From the NCBI GenBank assembly GCA_964645285.1, contig CAZYDR010000029.1, positions 1-36,926 of the forward strand: DNA of 36,926 nt, written 5' to 3'. Under the pieces are notes generated by a model that ran no database searches, was not told where the DNA came from, and saw only the letters and a program-made list of their open reading frames with translations. The first letter of the stretch is position 1, and each line of letters begins with the position of its first letter. Below, one piece after another: positions 1 through 7,857 of the stretch. This DNA comes from JAYZAP01 sp964645285 (lineage in GTDB: Bacteria; Pseudomonadota; Alphaproteobacteria; JAAXGF01). Both the position numbers and the translations under genes were made by a program.

Positions 1-120
1 CATAGTGACGAACTCGCCACGTTCGATGTCCAGGTTCAGGTTTTTGACGACCAGCGTCTCACCATCAAACGTCTTCTGAACGTCCGTAAACCGGACCAGT
101 ATATCGTCTTGATCGGACAT
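1..120 (-). CDS. ABC transporter ATP-binding protein, N-terminal fragment (PotA-like)
   Basis: Reading the minus strand from the ATG at 120-118 gives 40 residues in frame to the window edge, starting MSDQDDILVRF. The segment FTDVQKTF, then VVKNLNLDIERGEFVTM, is the standard opening of an ABC ATPase just before the Walker A loop, and resembles the PotA/PotG and SpuF group of spermidine/putrescine importers. The Walker motifs lie outside the window, so the substrate is not proven. It lies downstream of, and on the same strand as, a putrescine-type aminotransferase, which suits a polyamine uptake and degradation locus. The Shine-Dalgarno is weak (GGGAAA about 11 bases upstream). Confidence 0.72.
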   Translation of the reverse strand, partial: MSDQDDILVRFTDVQKTFDGETLVVKNLNLDIERGEFVTM

Positions 121-438
121 GGCGTACCGAATTTCCCACTTCTTGTTTTTCCGCGGCCGAGAACTCTCCGGCCGACACTCCCTTGAACCGGCGCGCATCC
201 TACAATGCGCGCCAACCTCACTTCAATATTCTACGGAGAATAGTTCCCCCCACCGGGCAATACCGTCTGCCCGGCTCCGATTCAACGGTGATTTGCGCCA
301 GAGTCAACCGCCAATTCGTTAACCATACCGGCGAAAGGTGTGAATTGGGTCGTTTTTTCCGTTATCTGGCGCTGGTTTCGACGGCTCAAAATCAAATCAC
401 CTTTCGCGGTTTTCCTAGCGTCGCCTTGGCACCACGGC
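121..438. other. Intergenic region between aminotransferase and ABC ATPase
   Basis: This 318-base stretch separates two minus-strand genes. Short open frames exist here but none has a convincing start or protein-like composition. Its visible content is a cluster of three perfect inverted repeats at 190-274, listed separately. None is followed by a T-run on the minus strand, so none is a classical Rho-independent terminator. The stretch presumably carries the leader of the downstream transporter operon. Confidence 0.6.
190..274. repeat. Cluster of three perfect short inverted repeats
   Basis: Three hairpin-forming repeats follow one another: arms 190-198 and 205-213 (GGCGCGCAT / ATGCGCGCC, 6-base loop), arms 227-232 and 237-242 (TATTCT / AGAATA, 4-base loop), and arms 253-259 and 268-274 (CCGGGCA / TGCCCGG, 8-base loop). 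They sit 70-155 bases upstream of the PotA-like start codon. Possible roles are an mRNA processing or stabilising element between the aminotransferase and transporter genes, or operator sites. The pairing is visible; the function is inferred. Confidence 0.6.
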
Positions 439-1830
439 TCAGGCGACGGCGATACCCTGCCTGGTAAGGTCGTCCAAAATGTTGTCCAAAGTAAGGCCGA
501 TGCGGTCGAACATCTCGTCGATCTCGTCTTCCTTGATGATCAGCGGCGGACACAGCGCCAACGCATCGCCTGGCAGGGCGCGTGTAATGAGACCGTTTTC
601 GGCGGCGTAGGCCATGGCCATGGCGCCGACTTTCTGGGCCGGATCGAAGTAGGTCTTGTTTCCCTTGTCCCGGCTCATCTGAACCGCGCCGATCAGACCG
701 ACACCTCGGGTTTCACCGATCAGGGGATGGTCGTGGAAGCTATGGAGGCGCTCAAGGAAGCGCGGCGCCATGGCCCGCACATGGCCGAGGATGTCGCGCT
801 CTTCGTAAATCTTGAGAGTCTCCAGCGCCACCGCGGCGGGAACCGGGTGGCCCGAGTAGGTATAGCCGGTGCCGAAGTTGCCGAGCCGGGCGCTCTCCGC
901 CTTGATGACCTGATAGATTTCGTCCGAAATTACCGACGCGGCGATCGGCAGGTAGGCCGACGACAGTGCCTTGGCCACGGTCATCATGTCCGGCTTGATG
1001 CCGAAGGTCTCGCTGCCGAACATGTTGCCGGTCCGGCCGAAGCCGCAGATCACCTCGTCGGCGACCATCAGCACGTCGTACTGCTTGAGCACTGCTTGAA
1101 TTTTTTCGAAATAGGTCTTGGGCGGGATCAGCACGCCGCCGGCGCCCATCACCGGCTCGGCGATAAAGGCGGCGACGGTCTCGGGACCCTCGTTGAGAAC
1201 CATCTGCTCGAGACTGTCGGCCATGCGGGTGGCGAACTCCTCTTCGCTCTCACCGTCCTCGCCATAGCGCCAATAGTGCGGGCACTCGGTGTGCAGGATG
1301 CCGGCCAACGGCAGGTCGAAAGAGTTCTGTACGTAGGGCAGGCCGGTCAGGCTAGCGGCGGCCACGGTGACCCCGTGATAGCCCTGGAGGCGGGAAATGA
1401 TTTTCTTCTTCTCGGGCCGGCCAAGGGCGTTGTTGTAATACCAGATCATCTTGACCTGGGTGTCGTTGGCCTCGGAACCGGAGTTGGTGAAGAACGCCTT
1501 GGACATCGGCACCGGCATCATCTCGACTAGGCGCTCGGCCAGCTCGACCACCACCGGCGTCGTCTTGTGGGCGAAGTTGTGGTAGTAGGGCATCTCGGTC
1601 ATCTGCCGGGTCGCGGCCTCGACCAGCCGGAGTTCGCTGAACCCGAGCGACGCACACCACAATCCCGCCAGGCCTTCGATATAGCGCTTGCCGCTATCGT
1701 CAATGACATAGACGCCGTTGCCGCCCCGCATGATGTGCGGGCCGTTCTGTTCGTGGGCCTCGGCATTGGTATAGGGGTGGAGATGGTAGGCGATGTCTTT
1801 GGCGTGCGGCGAATTGGCCCGGATGTTCAT
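439..1830 (-). CDS. Class III (omega) aminotransferase, putrescine/SpuC-like
   Basis: PLP-dependent transaminase of fold type I, class III, 463 residues from the chosen start. The PLP-binding region is clear: NSGSEAND (117-124), GYHG (150-153), the cofactor Asp in VADEV (258) and the Schiff-base Lys in VAKALSS (287). The N-terminus (HLHPYTN) and GLAGLWC resemble SpuC-type putrescine/omega-amino acid:pyruvate aminotransferases, which remove a terminal amino group from diamines, beta-alanine or GABA-like substrates; the exact substrate cannot be read. The frame opens further upstream to 1941, but the ATG at 1830 has a GGAAGC ribosome site 5 bases away and matches the family start. The PotA-like transporter gene follows on the same strand. 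Confidence 0.88.
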   Translation of the reverse strand: MNIRANSPHAKDIAYHLHPYTNAEAHEQNGPHIMRGGNGVYVIDDSGKRYIEGLAGLWCASLGFSELRLVEAATRQMTEMPYYHNFAHKTTPVVVELAERLVEMMPVPMSKAFFTNSGSEANDTQVKMIWYYNNALGRPEKKKIISRLQGYHGVTVAAASLTGLPYVQNSFDLPLAGILHTECPHYWRYGEDGESEEEFATRMADSLEQMVLNEGPETVAAFIAEPVMGAGGVLIPPKTYFEKIQAVLKQYDVLMVADEVICGFGRTGNMFGSETFGIKPDMMTVAKALSSAYLPIAASVISDEIYQVIKAESARLGNFGTGYTYSGHPVPAAVALETLKIYEERDILGHVRAMAPRFLERLHSFHDHPLIGETRGVGLIGAVQMSRDKGNKTYFDPAQKVGAMAMAYAAENGLITRALPGDALALCPPLIIKEDEIDEMFDRIGLTLDNILDDLTRQGIAVA

Positions 1831-2261
1831 GGGGGCTTCCTTGGCATGTAGGGACCTGGAGAGGGCTAGACATACGTCATCACCGATAGCAAAGGCAACC
1901 AGCGCGCCCGACTCGTGGATGGTGTCGTTGACTTGGGTCATAGCGGCGCTATTTATGGGACGATAGGATCATAGCTTCCATGGTGGCGAGAGTTGAAAAG
2001 ACTTGAGCCATATCAGTATGTTCGGGACAGTCTTATGTATCGCCCTCGGGTGCCGGCCGGCTTCACGAAATATTCACTCGCCGGGAACTGACGATATGTT
2101 ATGTATCGTCTTGCTTGGTAACGAGAGGTGATGCGGGCCAGTGGTTTCCCCGCGATTGACAGTTGAGCGAGCGAACATGTGGCGTATGCCGAGGTCTTCG
2201 GCCCGCTCCGAAGGCTTGTCGCCCTTTGTCCAAGTCACAACAGTCATAATGGAGTGATGGG
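1831..2261. other. Divergent intergenic region between aminotransferase and kor operon
   Basis: This 431-base region lies between two divergently transcribed units and must hold both promoters. No convincing gene is seen; the upstream in-frame extension of the aminotransferase to 1941 looks untranslated. It contains TTATGTATCG twice (2033-2042 and 2099-2108, same orientation, 66 bases apart), the second overlapping an inverted repeat at 2090-2110. I did not find convincing sigma-70 boxes by eye. Confidence 0.55.
2090..2110. promoter_or_regulatory. Operator-like inverted repeat upstream of kor operon
   Basis: GACGATA (2090-2096) and TATCGTC (2104-2110) are perfect 7-base arms around a 7-base spacer. 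The site lies about 150 bases before the GTG of the KorC-like gene and overlaps one copy of a 10-base direct repeat. Size and symmetry suit a dimeric regulator, but no cognate regulator gene is adjacent. Regulatory function is inferred. Confidence 0.35.
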
Positions 2262-4103
2262 GTGAACGAGCACCCGACCGGTAAGGTCTATCTCAACGAG
2301 AACGAAGATTTCTCCGACCGCCAGTCCTATGGCCGCCGGGTGGTCACGCCCATCCGCTACTCGACCGACCCGCGAGACATGGGCTGGGTGCGCCAGAACA
2401 TTCCCTGTCAAGCGGCCTGTCCCGCCGACACCAATGTACCGGCTTACATTCAGATGATCCTGGATGAGCGCTACGGACGCTCCTATGAGCTTAACCGGAT
2501 CGCAAATGTGCTGCCGGGCACGCTTGGGCGGGTCTGCAGCCGGCCTTGCGAAGACGTTTGCCGCCACGGCTGGCCGGGCAACGGCGCACCGGTCAATATC
2601 TGCCATCTCAAGCGCGTCGCCGCCGACCTCAAGCCGTCGGACCATCGTATTACCGAGAACCTGTTCACGCCCTCGGGCAAACGCATCGCCATTATCGGCG
2701 CCGGACCCGGCGGCATCGCCGCCGCCCACGACCTCTCCATGCTGGGCCACGACGTCACCATCTTCGAGCGCGAAGAATTGGCCGGCGGCATGCTGGCCTA
2801 CGGCATTCCAGCGTTCCGCCTGCCGCGCGATCTGCTGGCCCTCGAATTGCGCAATGCACTCCGCCTCGGTGTCGAACTTAAGGTCGGTGCCGCCGTGGGC
2901 AGCGGCGAGGGCGAGGTGCCGTTATCCATACTCATGACCGACTATGACGCGGTGCTCATGGCCACCGGATCCATGGCGGCGACGCCTCTGCCATTGCGCG
3001 ACGCGGCGTCGGGCGAGGACCTGGCGCGCAACGCGCCCAATGTGGAATACGGTCTCGACTTTCTTATGGAGTACCACCGGGGCGTAAAGAAGACCGTGGG
3101 CAAACGGGTGGCCGTGGTCGGCGCCGGTTTTACCGCCTTCGATTGCGCCCGTGTGGCGCGGCGTCTCGGCGCCCGCAAGGTCACCATCCACATTCGCACT
3201 ACCGAGGAATACATCCCGGTGACCAAGGATGAGGTACTTGAGACCCGCCGCGAGGACGTCAAGATCATGGGTCTGCGCACGCCGGTCGAGGTGGTGACCG
3301 ACGATGCCGGCAAGATGACCGGGCTGCGGTTCGTCCAGAATCGCCTGGGCGGCTGGCGCGAGAACGGCCGCCGCGAGGCCATCCCCATTGAGGGCTCCGA
3401 CTTCGAGGAACGCTGCGATACGGTGCTGATCGCCATCGGCCAGAAGACCGTCAACGACTATCTCGACGTCAAGGTCGATACCGACCGCTGGGACAGCGTC
3501 AAGATCGACGACAATTTCATGACCTCGGTTCCCGGCCTGTTTGCCGCCGGCGATTTCGTCAAGGGTCCGACTACCGTGGTCGAGGCTGTGGGCCACGGGC
3601 GCGAGGCGTCCCTGGCCATGGATACCTGGCTCATGGGGCGTGAGCGGCGCAAGCTGGTGGTCAAAATCGAACCAGTCGAAGAACCCATCCGCAACCGTTC
3701 CTGGGATTTCATCCCGCCCCAGGAAATGCCCACCGAGCCTGTCAAGGGCCGCTTCGACCATATCGAACGTGAGGCCGAACACGGCTACGACCAGGACGCT
3801 GCCCACGAAGAGGCTAAACGCTGTTACCTGTGTCACCACAAGTACGAGATCGACACGGATAACTGCACCTATTGCCGCGCCTGCATCGAGGTGGCGCCGC
3901 GCAATTGCATCAAACTGGTGGATGGCGTCGCCATTGATGAAGCCGGAGCCTATGGCGAACTTCACGAGGCCAATGAATGGGACAAGGTCGGCGCCATCTG
4001 GATCGACAACAACGAATGCATCCGGTGCGGCGCCTGCTACCTGGTATGCCCGACCCAATGCATCTCGATCACAAAAAATGAAATTTTCCTTCAGAACGTC
4101 TAG
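2262..4103 (+). CDS. KorC-like FAD/Fe-S NAD(P) oxidoreductase subunit (GltD-like with C-terminal ferredoxin)
   Basis: 613 residues. The N-terminus is a GltD-type Fe-S domain with Cys at 49, 53, 92, 96, 100 and 114. Next come an FAD-binding site (IIGAGPGG from 144) and an NAD(P)-binding site (VVGAGFTAFD). The C-terminus is a ferredoxin domain: the second motif is complete (Cys 586, 589, 592, 596 then Pro), while the first has Cys 535, 538, 541 but Ala 545 where the fourth Cys is usual. Two more Cys (521, 524) precede it. Size and architecture match KorC of the Azoarcus evansii 2-oxoglutarate:NADP+ oxidoreductase, which carries electrons from KorAB to NADP+. Start is a GTG with GGAG 7 bases upstream. 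First gene of the operon; the next starts 15 bases after its stop. Confidence 0.82.
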   Translation: MNEHPTGKVYLNENEDFSDRQSYGRRVVTPIRYSTDPRDMGWVRQNIPCQAACPADTNVPAYIQMILDERYGRSYELNRIANVLPGTLGRVCSRPCEDVCRHGWPGNGAPVNICHLKRVAADLKPSDHRITENLFTPSGKRIAIIGAGPGGIAAAHDLSMLGHDVTIFEREELAGGMLAYGIPAFRLPRDLLALELRNALRLGVELKVGAAVGSGEGEVPLSILMTDYDAVLMATGSMAATPLPLRDAASGEDLARNAPNVEYGLDFLMEYHRGVKKTVGKRVAVVGAGFTAFDCARVARRLGARKVTIHIRTTEEYIPVTKDEVLETRREDVKIMGLRTPVEVVTDDAGKMTGLRFVQNRLGGWRENGRREAIPIEGSDFEERCDTVLIAIGQKTVNDYLDVKVDTDRWDSVKIDDNFMTSVPGLFAAGDFVKGPTTVVEAVGHGREASLAMDTWLMGRERRKLVVKIEPVEEPIRNRSWDFIPPQEMPTEPVKGRFDHIEREAEHGYDQDAAHEEAKRCYLCHHKYEIDTDNCTYCRACIEVAPRNCIKLVDGVAIDEAGAYGELHEANEWDKVGAIWIDNNECIRCGACYLVCPTQCISITKNEIFLQNV

Positions 4104-4118
4104 AACGGTTTTTCGGAC

Positions 4119-5150
4119 ATGGCGTCAGTGAAGCATCATGTGATTATCGGCAACGGCGTGGCGGGCAATCGCGCTGCCGCGGTCCTGCGTGAACGGCGGC
4201 CGAAGGACCGAGTCACCATTCTGTCCGCGGGCGCCTTCCTGCTTTATGACCGCTACGAGCTTCCCGAGGTGCTCAACGGTCGCCACGACTGGCGCGATTA
4301 TCTGGTCAATCCGCCGGCCTATTACGATGACAACGCTATTGCCGTGCGCCGCCGCTGTCTGGTGACCCATGTCGATACAGATCGTCGACTCCTCATGCTC
4401 GGTCATCGTGAGGAGGTATCCTACGACACCCTGCTGGTGGCCAGCGGCGGGCGCAGCTATCTGCCAGTAGGATTGCGGGAAAGCGAGAAATTATTCAATT
4501 ATTTCAACACCTATAGAGCGGCCATGGCAACGTTTCGGTCGCTGACAAAGGGTGGTACCGCGATCTTGCTTGGCGGTGATATTCTCGGTCTTGATGTGGC
4601 CCGTGCCCTGGTCTCCAGCGGCCGCCGGGTGGTGTTGGTGCCCAGCGTTCATACCTTCTCGCCCCACAAGGTCGCCGCCGACAAACGCGGGGCTTTTTTC
4701 GAAGCGCTTGAGCGCATCGGCATCGAGGTCACCGAGGAAGAGGGCGTCGAGCGGGTCGAGGAAGGCAAGAAGGGTAAATTGCCGCGCCGGGTGGTGCTGA
4801 CCAATGGTCGCAAGATCGACGGCGATGTTGTCATGCCATTCTATGGTCTGGTGCCAGCGGTGGAATTCATGGTTGGCTCGGGGGTCGACATCGAGCGCGG
4901 GCTTCTCGTCAGCCCCGAACTCAACACCACCGACAATCGTATCTGGGCGGCCGGCGACGTCTGCCAGATCTGGTCGGAGGAAGATAAGGCCTACCGCTTT
5001 TACTATGGGCGCCGGAACGTCGACGCCATGGGAGAGGTGGCGGCCCGCAATATGAGCGGCGAGCATATGGCTTTCAAGTCGACGGTTGATGAGACTCTTT
5101 CGCTCGACAAGAAGGGCCAGATCCAAACCGAATTTTGGGAGCGCAACTGA
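4119..5150 (+). CDS. FAD-dependent pyridine nucleotide-disulfide family oxidoreductase (no redox CxxC)
   Basis: 343 residues, Pyr_redox_2 family. The FAD dinucleotide motif is at the N-terminus (IIGNGVAGN, residues 8-16); a second, NAD(P)-type site (LLGGDILGLDVA) is near 150; and the C-terminal FAD signature is present (IWAAGDV). No active-site Cys pair is seen, so it resembles NirB N-terminal or rubredoxin/ferredoxin reductase-like flavoproteins rather than a disulfide reductase. It lies between the KorC-like and KorA-like genes, 15 and 4 bases from its neighbours, so it is almost certainly co-expressed and may be an extra electron-transfer partner. The known Azoarcus KorABC enzyme has three subunits, so this fourth one is unusual. 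Its partner and function are not established. Confidence 0.75.
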   Translation: MASVKHHVIIGNGVAGNRAAAVLRERRPKDRVTILSAGAFLLYDRYELPEVLNGRHDWRDYLVNPPAYYDDNAIAVRRRCLVTHVDTDRRLLMLGHREEVSYDTLLVASGGRSYLPVGLRESEKLFNYFNTYRAAMATFRSLTKGGTAILLGGDILGLDVARALVSSGRRVVLVPSVHTFSPHKVAADKRGAFFEALERIGIEVTEEEGVERVEEGKKGKLPRRVVLTNGRKIDGDVVMPFYGLVPAVEFMVGSGVDIERGLLVSPELNTTDNRIWAAGDVCQIWSEEDKAYRFYYGRRNVDAMGEVAARNMSGEHMAFKSTVDETLSLDKKGQIQTEFWERN

Positions 5151-5154
5151 GGCC

Positions 5155-6942
5155 ATGAACGGAACCGATATCGAAATCGCCATTTGCGGATCGGCCGGCG
5201 ACGGCACCATCGCCACCGGCGACATCCTCAACAAGGCCATGGCGCGGGCCGGCTACCGGGTCATTACCTTCGACGTCTATCCGGCCGAGATCCGCGGCTT
5301 CGGCAAGTGTGTCGCGCGCACCCGCATCACCACGGATACGGTCTACTCCATGAAGGAGAAGACCGACGTGCTGGTGTCGCTCAATGACGGCTACGCCATT
5401 GCCCATGTGGGGGAGGTGCGCGACTTCGGCGCCGTGATTTACGATGACGCGCCGATCCTGAATTTGCAGGAAGGCGATCATATTTCCGGCCACGTCAAGG
5501 CCGGGCAGCTTCCCTACGGTTTACCCTTGCGGGAAATTTCCGAGCGTGCGACCGGCGGCGCCAAGTCACGCAATATGGTGGTGCTGGGCTATCTCGCCGG
5601 GCTCTACGGCATGCCCCACGACGCCTTCGTCGAGACCATCGCGGAGAAATTTCGTACCAAACCCAGGGCGGTCACCGAAGGTAATATCGCGGCGTTTGAA
5701 TTCGGCCACGACGAGGGTGTCAACGCCTTCAAGCTCGACTTCATCGAATTCGGCAAACCGGCGTCGGTCAATCGCAACATCGTCATGATGGATGGCAATT
5801 CAGCGGTGGTGCGCGGCTGTCTTGACGCCGGCATCGATATGGTGTTCGGCTACCCCATCACCCCGGCCACGTCGATTCTTGAATCCCTGGCCGAGGAACT
5901 GCCCAGGCGGGGCGGCCGCTTCCTTCAGACCGAGGACGAGATCGCCGCCATTTCGGCGACCATCGGCGCGGCCTACACCGGCGCGCGGACAGCCACCGCC
6001 ACATCCGGCCCGGGCTTTACCTTGATGACCGAAATGATGGGCCTTGGCGTCATGGCCGAAGTACCCTGCGTGATTTTCGTGTCCCAGCGCGGTGGCCCCT
6101 CCACCGGCATGCCGACCAAGACCGAGCAGTCGGATCTCAATCTGGCGGTCTACGGCGCTGCCGGCGATGGCCAGCGCATCGTCCTCGCCCCAACCAACGT
6201 CGAGGGCTGTTACCGCTGCGCCGGGCGCGCCTTCGAAATGGCGGAGCGCTACCAGACGCCGGTTGTGGTGCTGCTCGACCTCTACCTGTCGAACCGCTTC
6301 GAGACCGTCAATCTGCCGGCCCGAAACCCGTTCAAGCAGGATCTGGTCAAGGGTTTTGCCAAGCGCGCCAAGAACAAGCCCTACCAGCGCTTCGCCCTGA
6401 CCGCCGACAACGTCAGCCCGCGCGCCCTGCCTGGTCAGGCCGGCGGTGTCCACACGATCACGGGCCTTGAACACAACGAAGGCGGCCGGCCGCGCGACGA
6501 TTCCGATACCCATGCCAGTATGACCGTAAAGCGCCACGAGAAGCTCAAACCGGCGGTCAATCATCCCGGCATCTCGATCACCAAGCGCTTTGGCGATTTC
6601 GGCAAGGTCGATATCGGTCTTATTACCTGGGGCTCGACCTTCGGTGAGTCTCTGGCCGCCATGTTGACCGCCCAGGAGGAAGGCATCAGTTGCGCCGCCA
6701 TGAAAGTGGTCATGATGTCGCCGCTGCCGGTCGACGCCATCAAGGCCTTTACCGATGATTGCCGGGTGCTGCTGGTGCCCGAACTCAATTACGAGGGCCA
6801 GTTCGCCAACATTCTGACCAGCGCCGTACCACGCGAAATTCACCGCATCAATCAGGTGCCGGGAATGCCCATGCGTGTCGAGGACATCCTGGCCGAGGTG
6901 CGGCGCCTGGCAAAACCCAAGAAGAAACGCAAAGCGGCATGA
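5155..6942 (+). CDS. 2-oxoacid:acceptor oxidoreductase, fused gamma-alpha subunit (KorA-like)
   Basis: 595 residues from the ATG at 5155; an upstream in-frame ATG at 5086 would run deep into the previous gene. Residues about 5-190 are the gamma domain (CGSAGDGTIATGDIL). From about 205 comes the alpha pyrimidine-binding domain with GYPITPATSILE, the TATSGPG stretch and RGGPSTGMPTKTEQSD, the signature of 2-oxoacid:ferredoxin oxidoreductases. A C-terminal transketolase-like domain follows. With the beta subunit it decarboxylates a 2-oxoacid with CoA to acyl-CoA and passes low-potential electrons on. Fusion and size (about 64 kDa) fit KorA of KorABC. The substrate is probably 2-oxoglutarate by analogy, but branched-chain or other 2-oxoacids are possible. 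Confidence 0.88.
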   Translation: MNGTDIEIAICGSAGDGTIATGDILNKAMARAGYRVITFDVYPAEIRGFGKCVARTRITTDTVYSMKEKTDVLVSLNDGYAIAHVGEVRDFGAVIYDDAPILNLQEGDHISGHVKAGQLPYGLPLREISERATGGAKSRNMVVLGYLAGLYGMPHDAFVETIAEKFRTKPRAVTEGNIAAFEFGHDEGVNAFKLDFIEFGKPASVNRNIVMMDGNSAVVRGCLDAGIDMVFGYPITPATSILESLAEELPRRGGRFLQTEDEIAAISATIGAAYTGARTATATSGPGFTLMTEMMGLGVMAEVPCVIFVSQRGGPSTGMPTKTEQSDLNLAVYGAAGDGQRIVLAPTNVEGCYRCAGRAFEMAERYQTPVVVLLDLYLSNRFETVNLPARNPFKQDLVKGFAKRAKNKPYQRFALTADNVSPRALPGQAGGVHTITGLEHNEGGRPRDDSDTHASMTVKRHEKLKPAVNHPGISITKRFGDFGKVDIGLITWGSTFGESLAAMLTAQEEGISCAAMKVVMMSPLPVDAIKAFTDDCRVLLVPELNYEGQFANILTSAVPREIHRINQVPGMPMRVEDILAEVRRLAKPKKKRKAA

Positions 6943-6963
6943 TGAAACTAGAGGAAACGCCCC

Positions 6964-7851
6964 ATGTCTGACCTTCGGGAACCGGTCTATCTGGAAGAGA
7001 AGCTCAGCGAAATTCAGGAAAGTGGGCGACTATCGCACCGCTCCTCGTCGCTGCCCACCTGGTGCCCCGGCTGCGGCTATTTCAGCATTACCGAAGGCGT
7101 GGTAAGCGCGCTCACCCGCCTCGAAATTCCCGATAATGACGTGGTCATTGTCTCGGGTATCGGCTGCGCCTCGCGGTTTCCGTTCTTTATGAACACCTAC
7201 GGCTTCCACACCCTGCACGGCCGCACCTTGCCGGTGGCCACGGGCATCAAAATGGCCAACGACGACTTGTCGGTTCTCGCTATTGGCGGCGACGGCGACG
7301 GCTTCGCTATCGGTGGCAACCACATTCCCCATGCCGCCCGGCGCAACGTCAACATCACCTATCTGCTGTTCGACAACGGCATCTACGGCCTGACCAAGGG
7401 CCAGACGTCACCGACCACGGTGGTTGGTTTCAAAACCAAAACGACGCCGTTTGAAAATCGCGATCAGCCGCTCAACCCGTTGCTAATGCTGCTGTCCTAC
7501 GGCGCCAGCTGGGTCGGCCAAGCCTACGCCGGCCACACCCACCACCTGGCCGATATGATCACCGCGGCCATGGCCCACGAAGGGTTCTCGTACCTTCACA
7601 TCCTGTCGCCCTGCGTGACCTTCGACAAGACCAGCATGACCTACAAGAACCTGGGCATGATGGTGCGCGATCTGCCGGAAGATCACGACAGCACGGACCT
7701 GATCGCGGCCATGACGCAAGCACAGGACACCGATACCCCGGGGCTTGGCTTGTTCTATAAGGAGAGCCGCCCGACGCTAAGCGACAATCTGGATGACATC
7801 GCCCGCACCGCCGGCGGCCTGGAACCGCAAACGTCCCAGGCCGCGGAGTAG
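6964..7851 (+). CDS. 2-oxoacid:acceptor oxidoreductase, TPP-binding beta subunit (KorB-like)
   Basis: 295 residues. TPP and Mg binding is clear in GGDGDGFAIGGN (108-119) and DNGIYGLTKGQ (137-147). Conserved Fe-S cysteines are CPGC (34, 37), GIGC (68) and the Cys of SPCVTF near 200, fitting one [4Fe-4S] cluster. HGRTLPVATGIKMAN is typical of this family. It lies 21 bases downstream of the alpha-gamma gene with GAGGAAA as ribosome site, and closes the operon. The enzyme type is usually oxygen-sensitive, although aerobes carrying oxygen-tolerant relatives are known. It converges with the next aminotransferase gene, the two stops being 6 bases apart with no visible terminator. Confidence 0.9.
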   Translation: MSDLREPVYLEEKLSEIQESGRLSHRSSSLPTWCPGCGYFSITEGVVSALTRLEIPDNDVVIVSGIGCASRFPFFMNTYGFHTLHGRTLPVATGIKMANDDLSVLAIGGDGDGFAIGGNHIPHAARRNVNITYLLFDNGIYGLTKGQTSPTTVVGFKTKTTPFENRDQPLNPLLMLLSYGASWVGQAYAGHTHHLADMITAAMAHEGFSYLHILSPCVTFDKTSMTYKNLGMMVRDLPEDHDSTDLIAAMTQAQDTDTPGLGLFYKESRPTLSDNLDDIARTAGGLEPQTSQAAE

Positions 7852-7857
7852 CCGTCC

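Noticed and set aside
340..1530. Long plus-strand open frame (396 codons) opposite the aminotransferase
   Set aside because: It is antisense to a well-supported gene, has low-complexity Gly/His/Leu-rich composition and no recognisable domain; such shadows are common in GC-rich coding DNA. The same applies to long frames opposite KorC (2922-4058), KorA (5800-6843) and the RACo-like gene (24200-25333).
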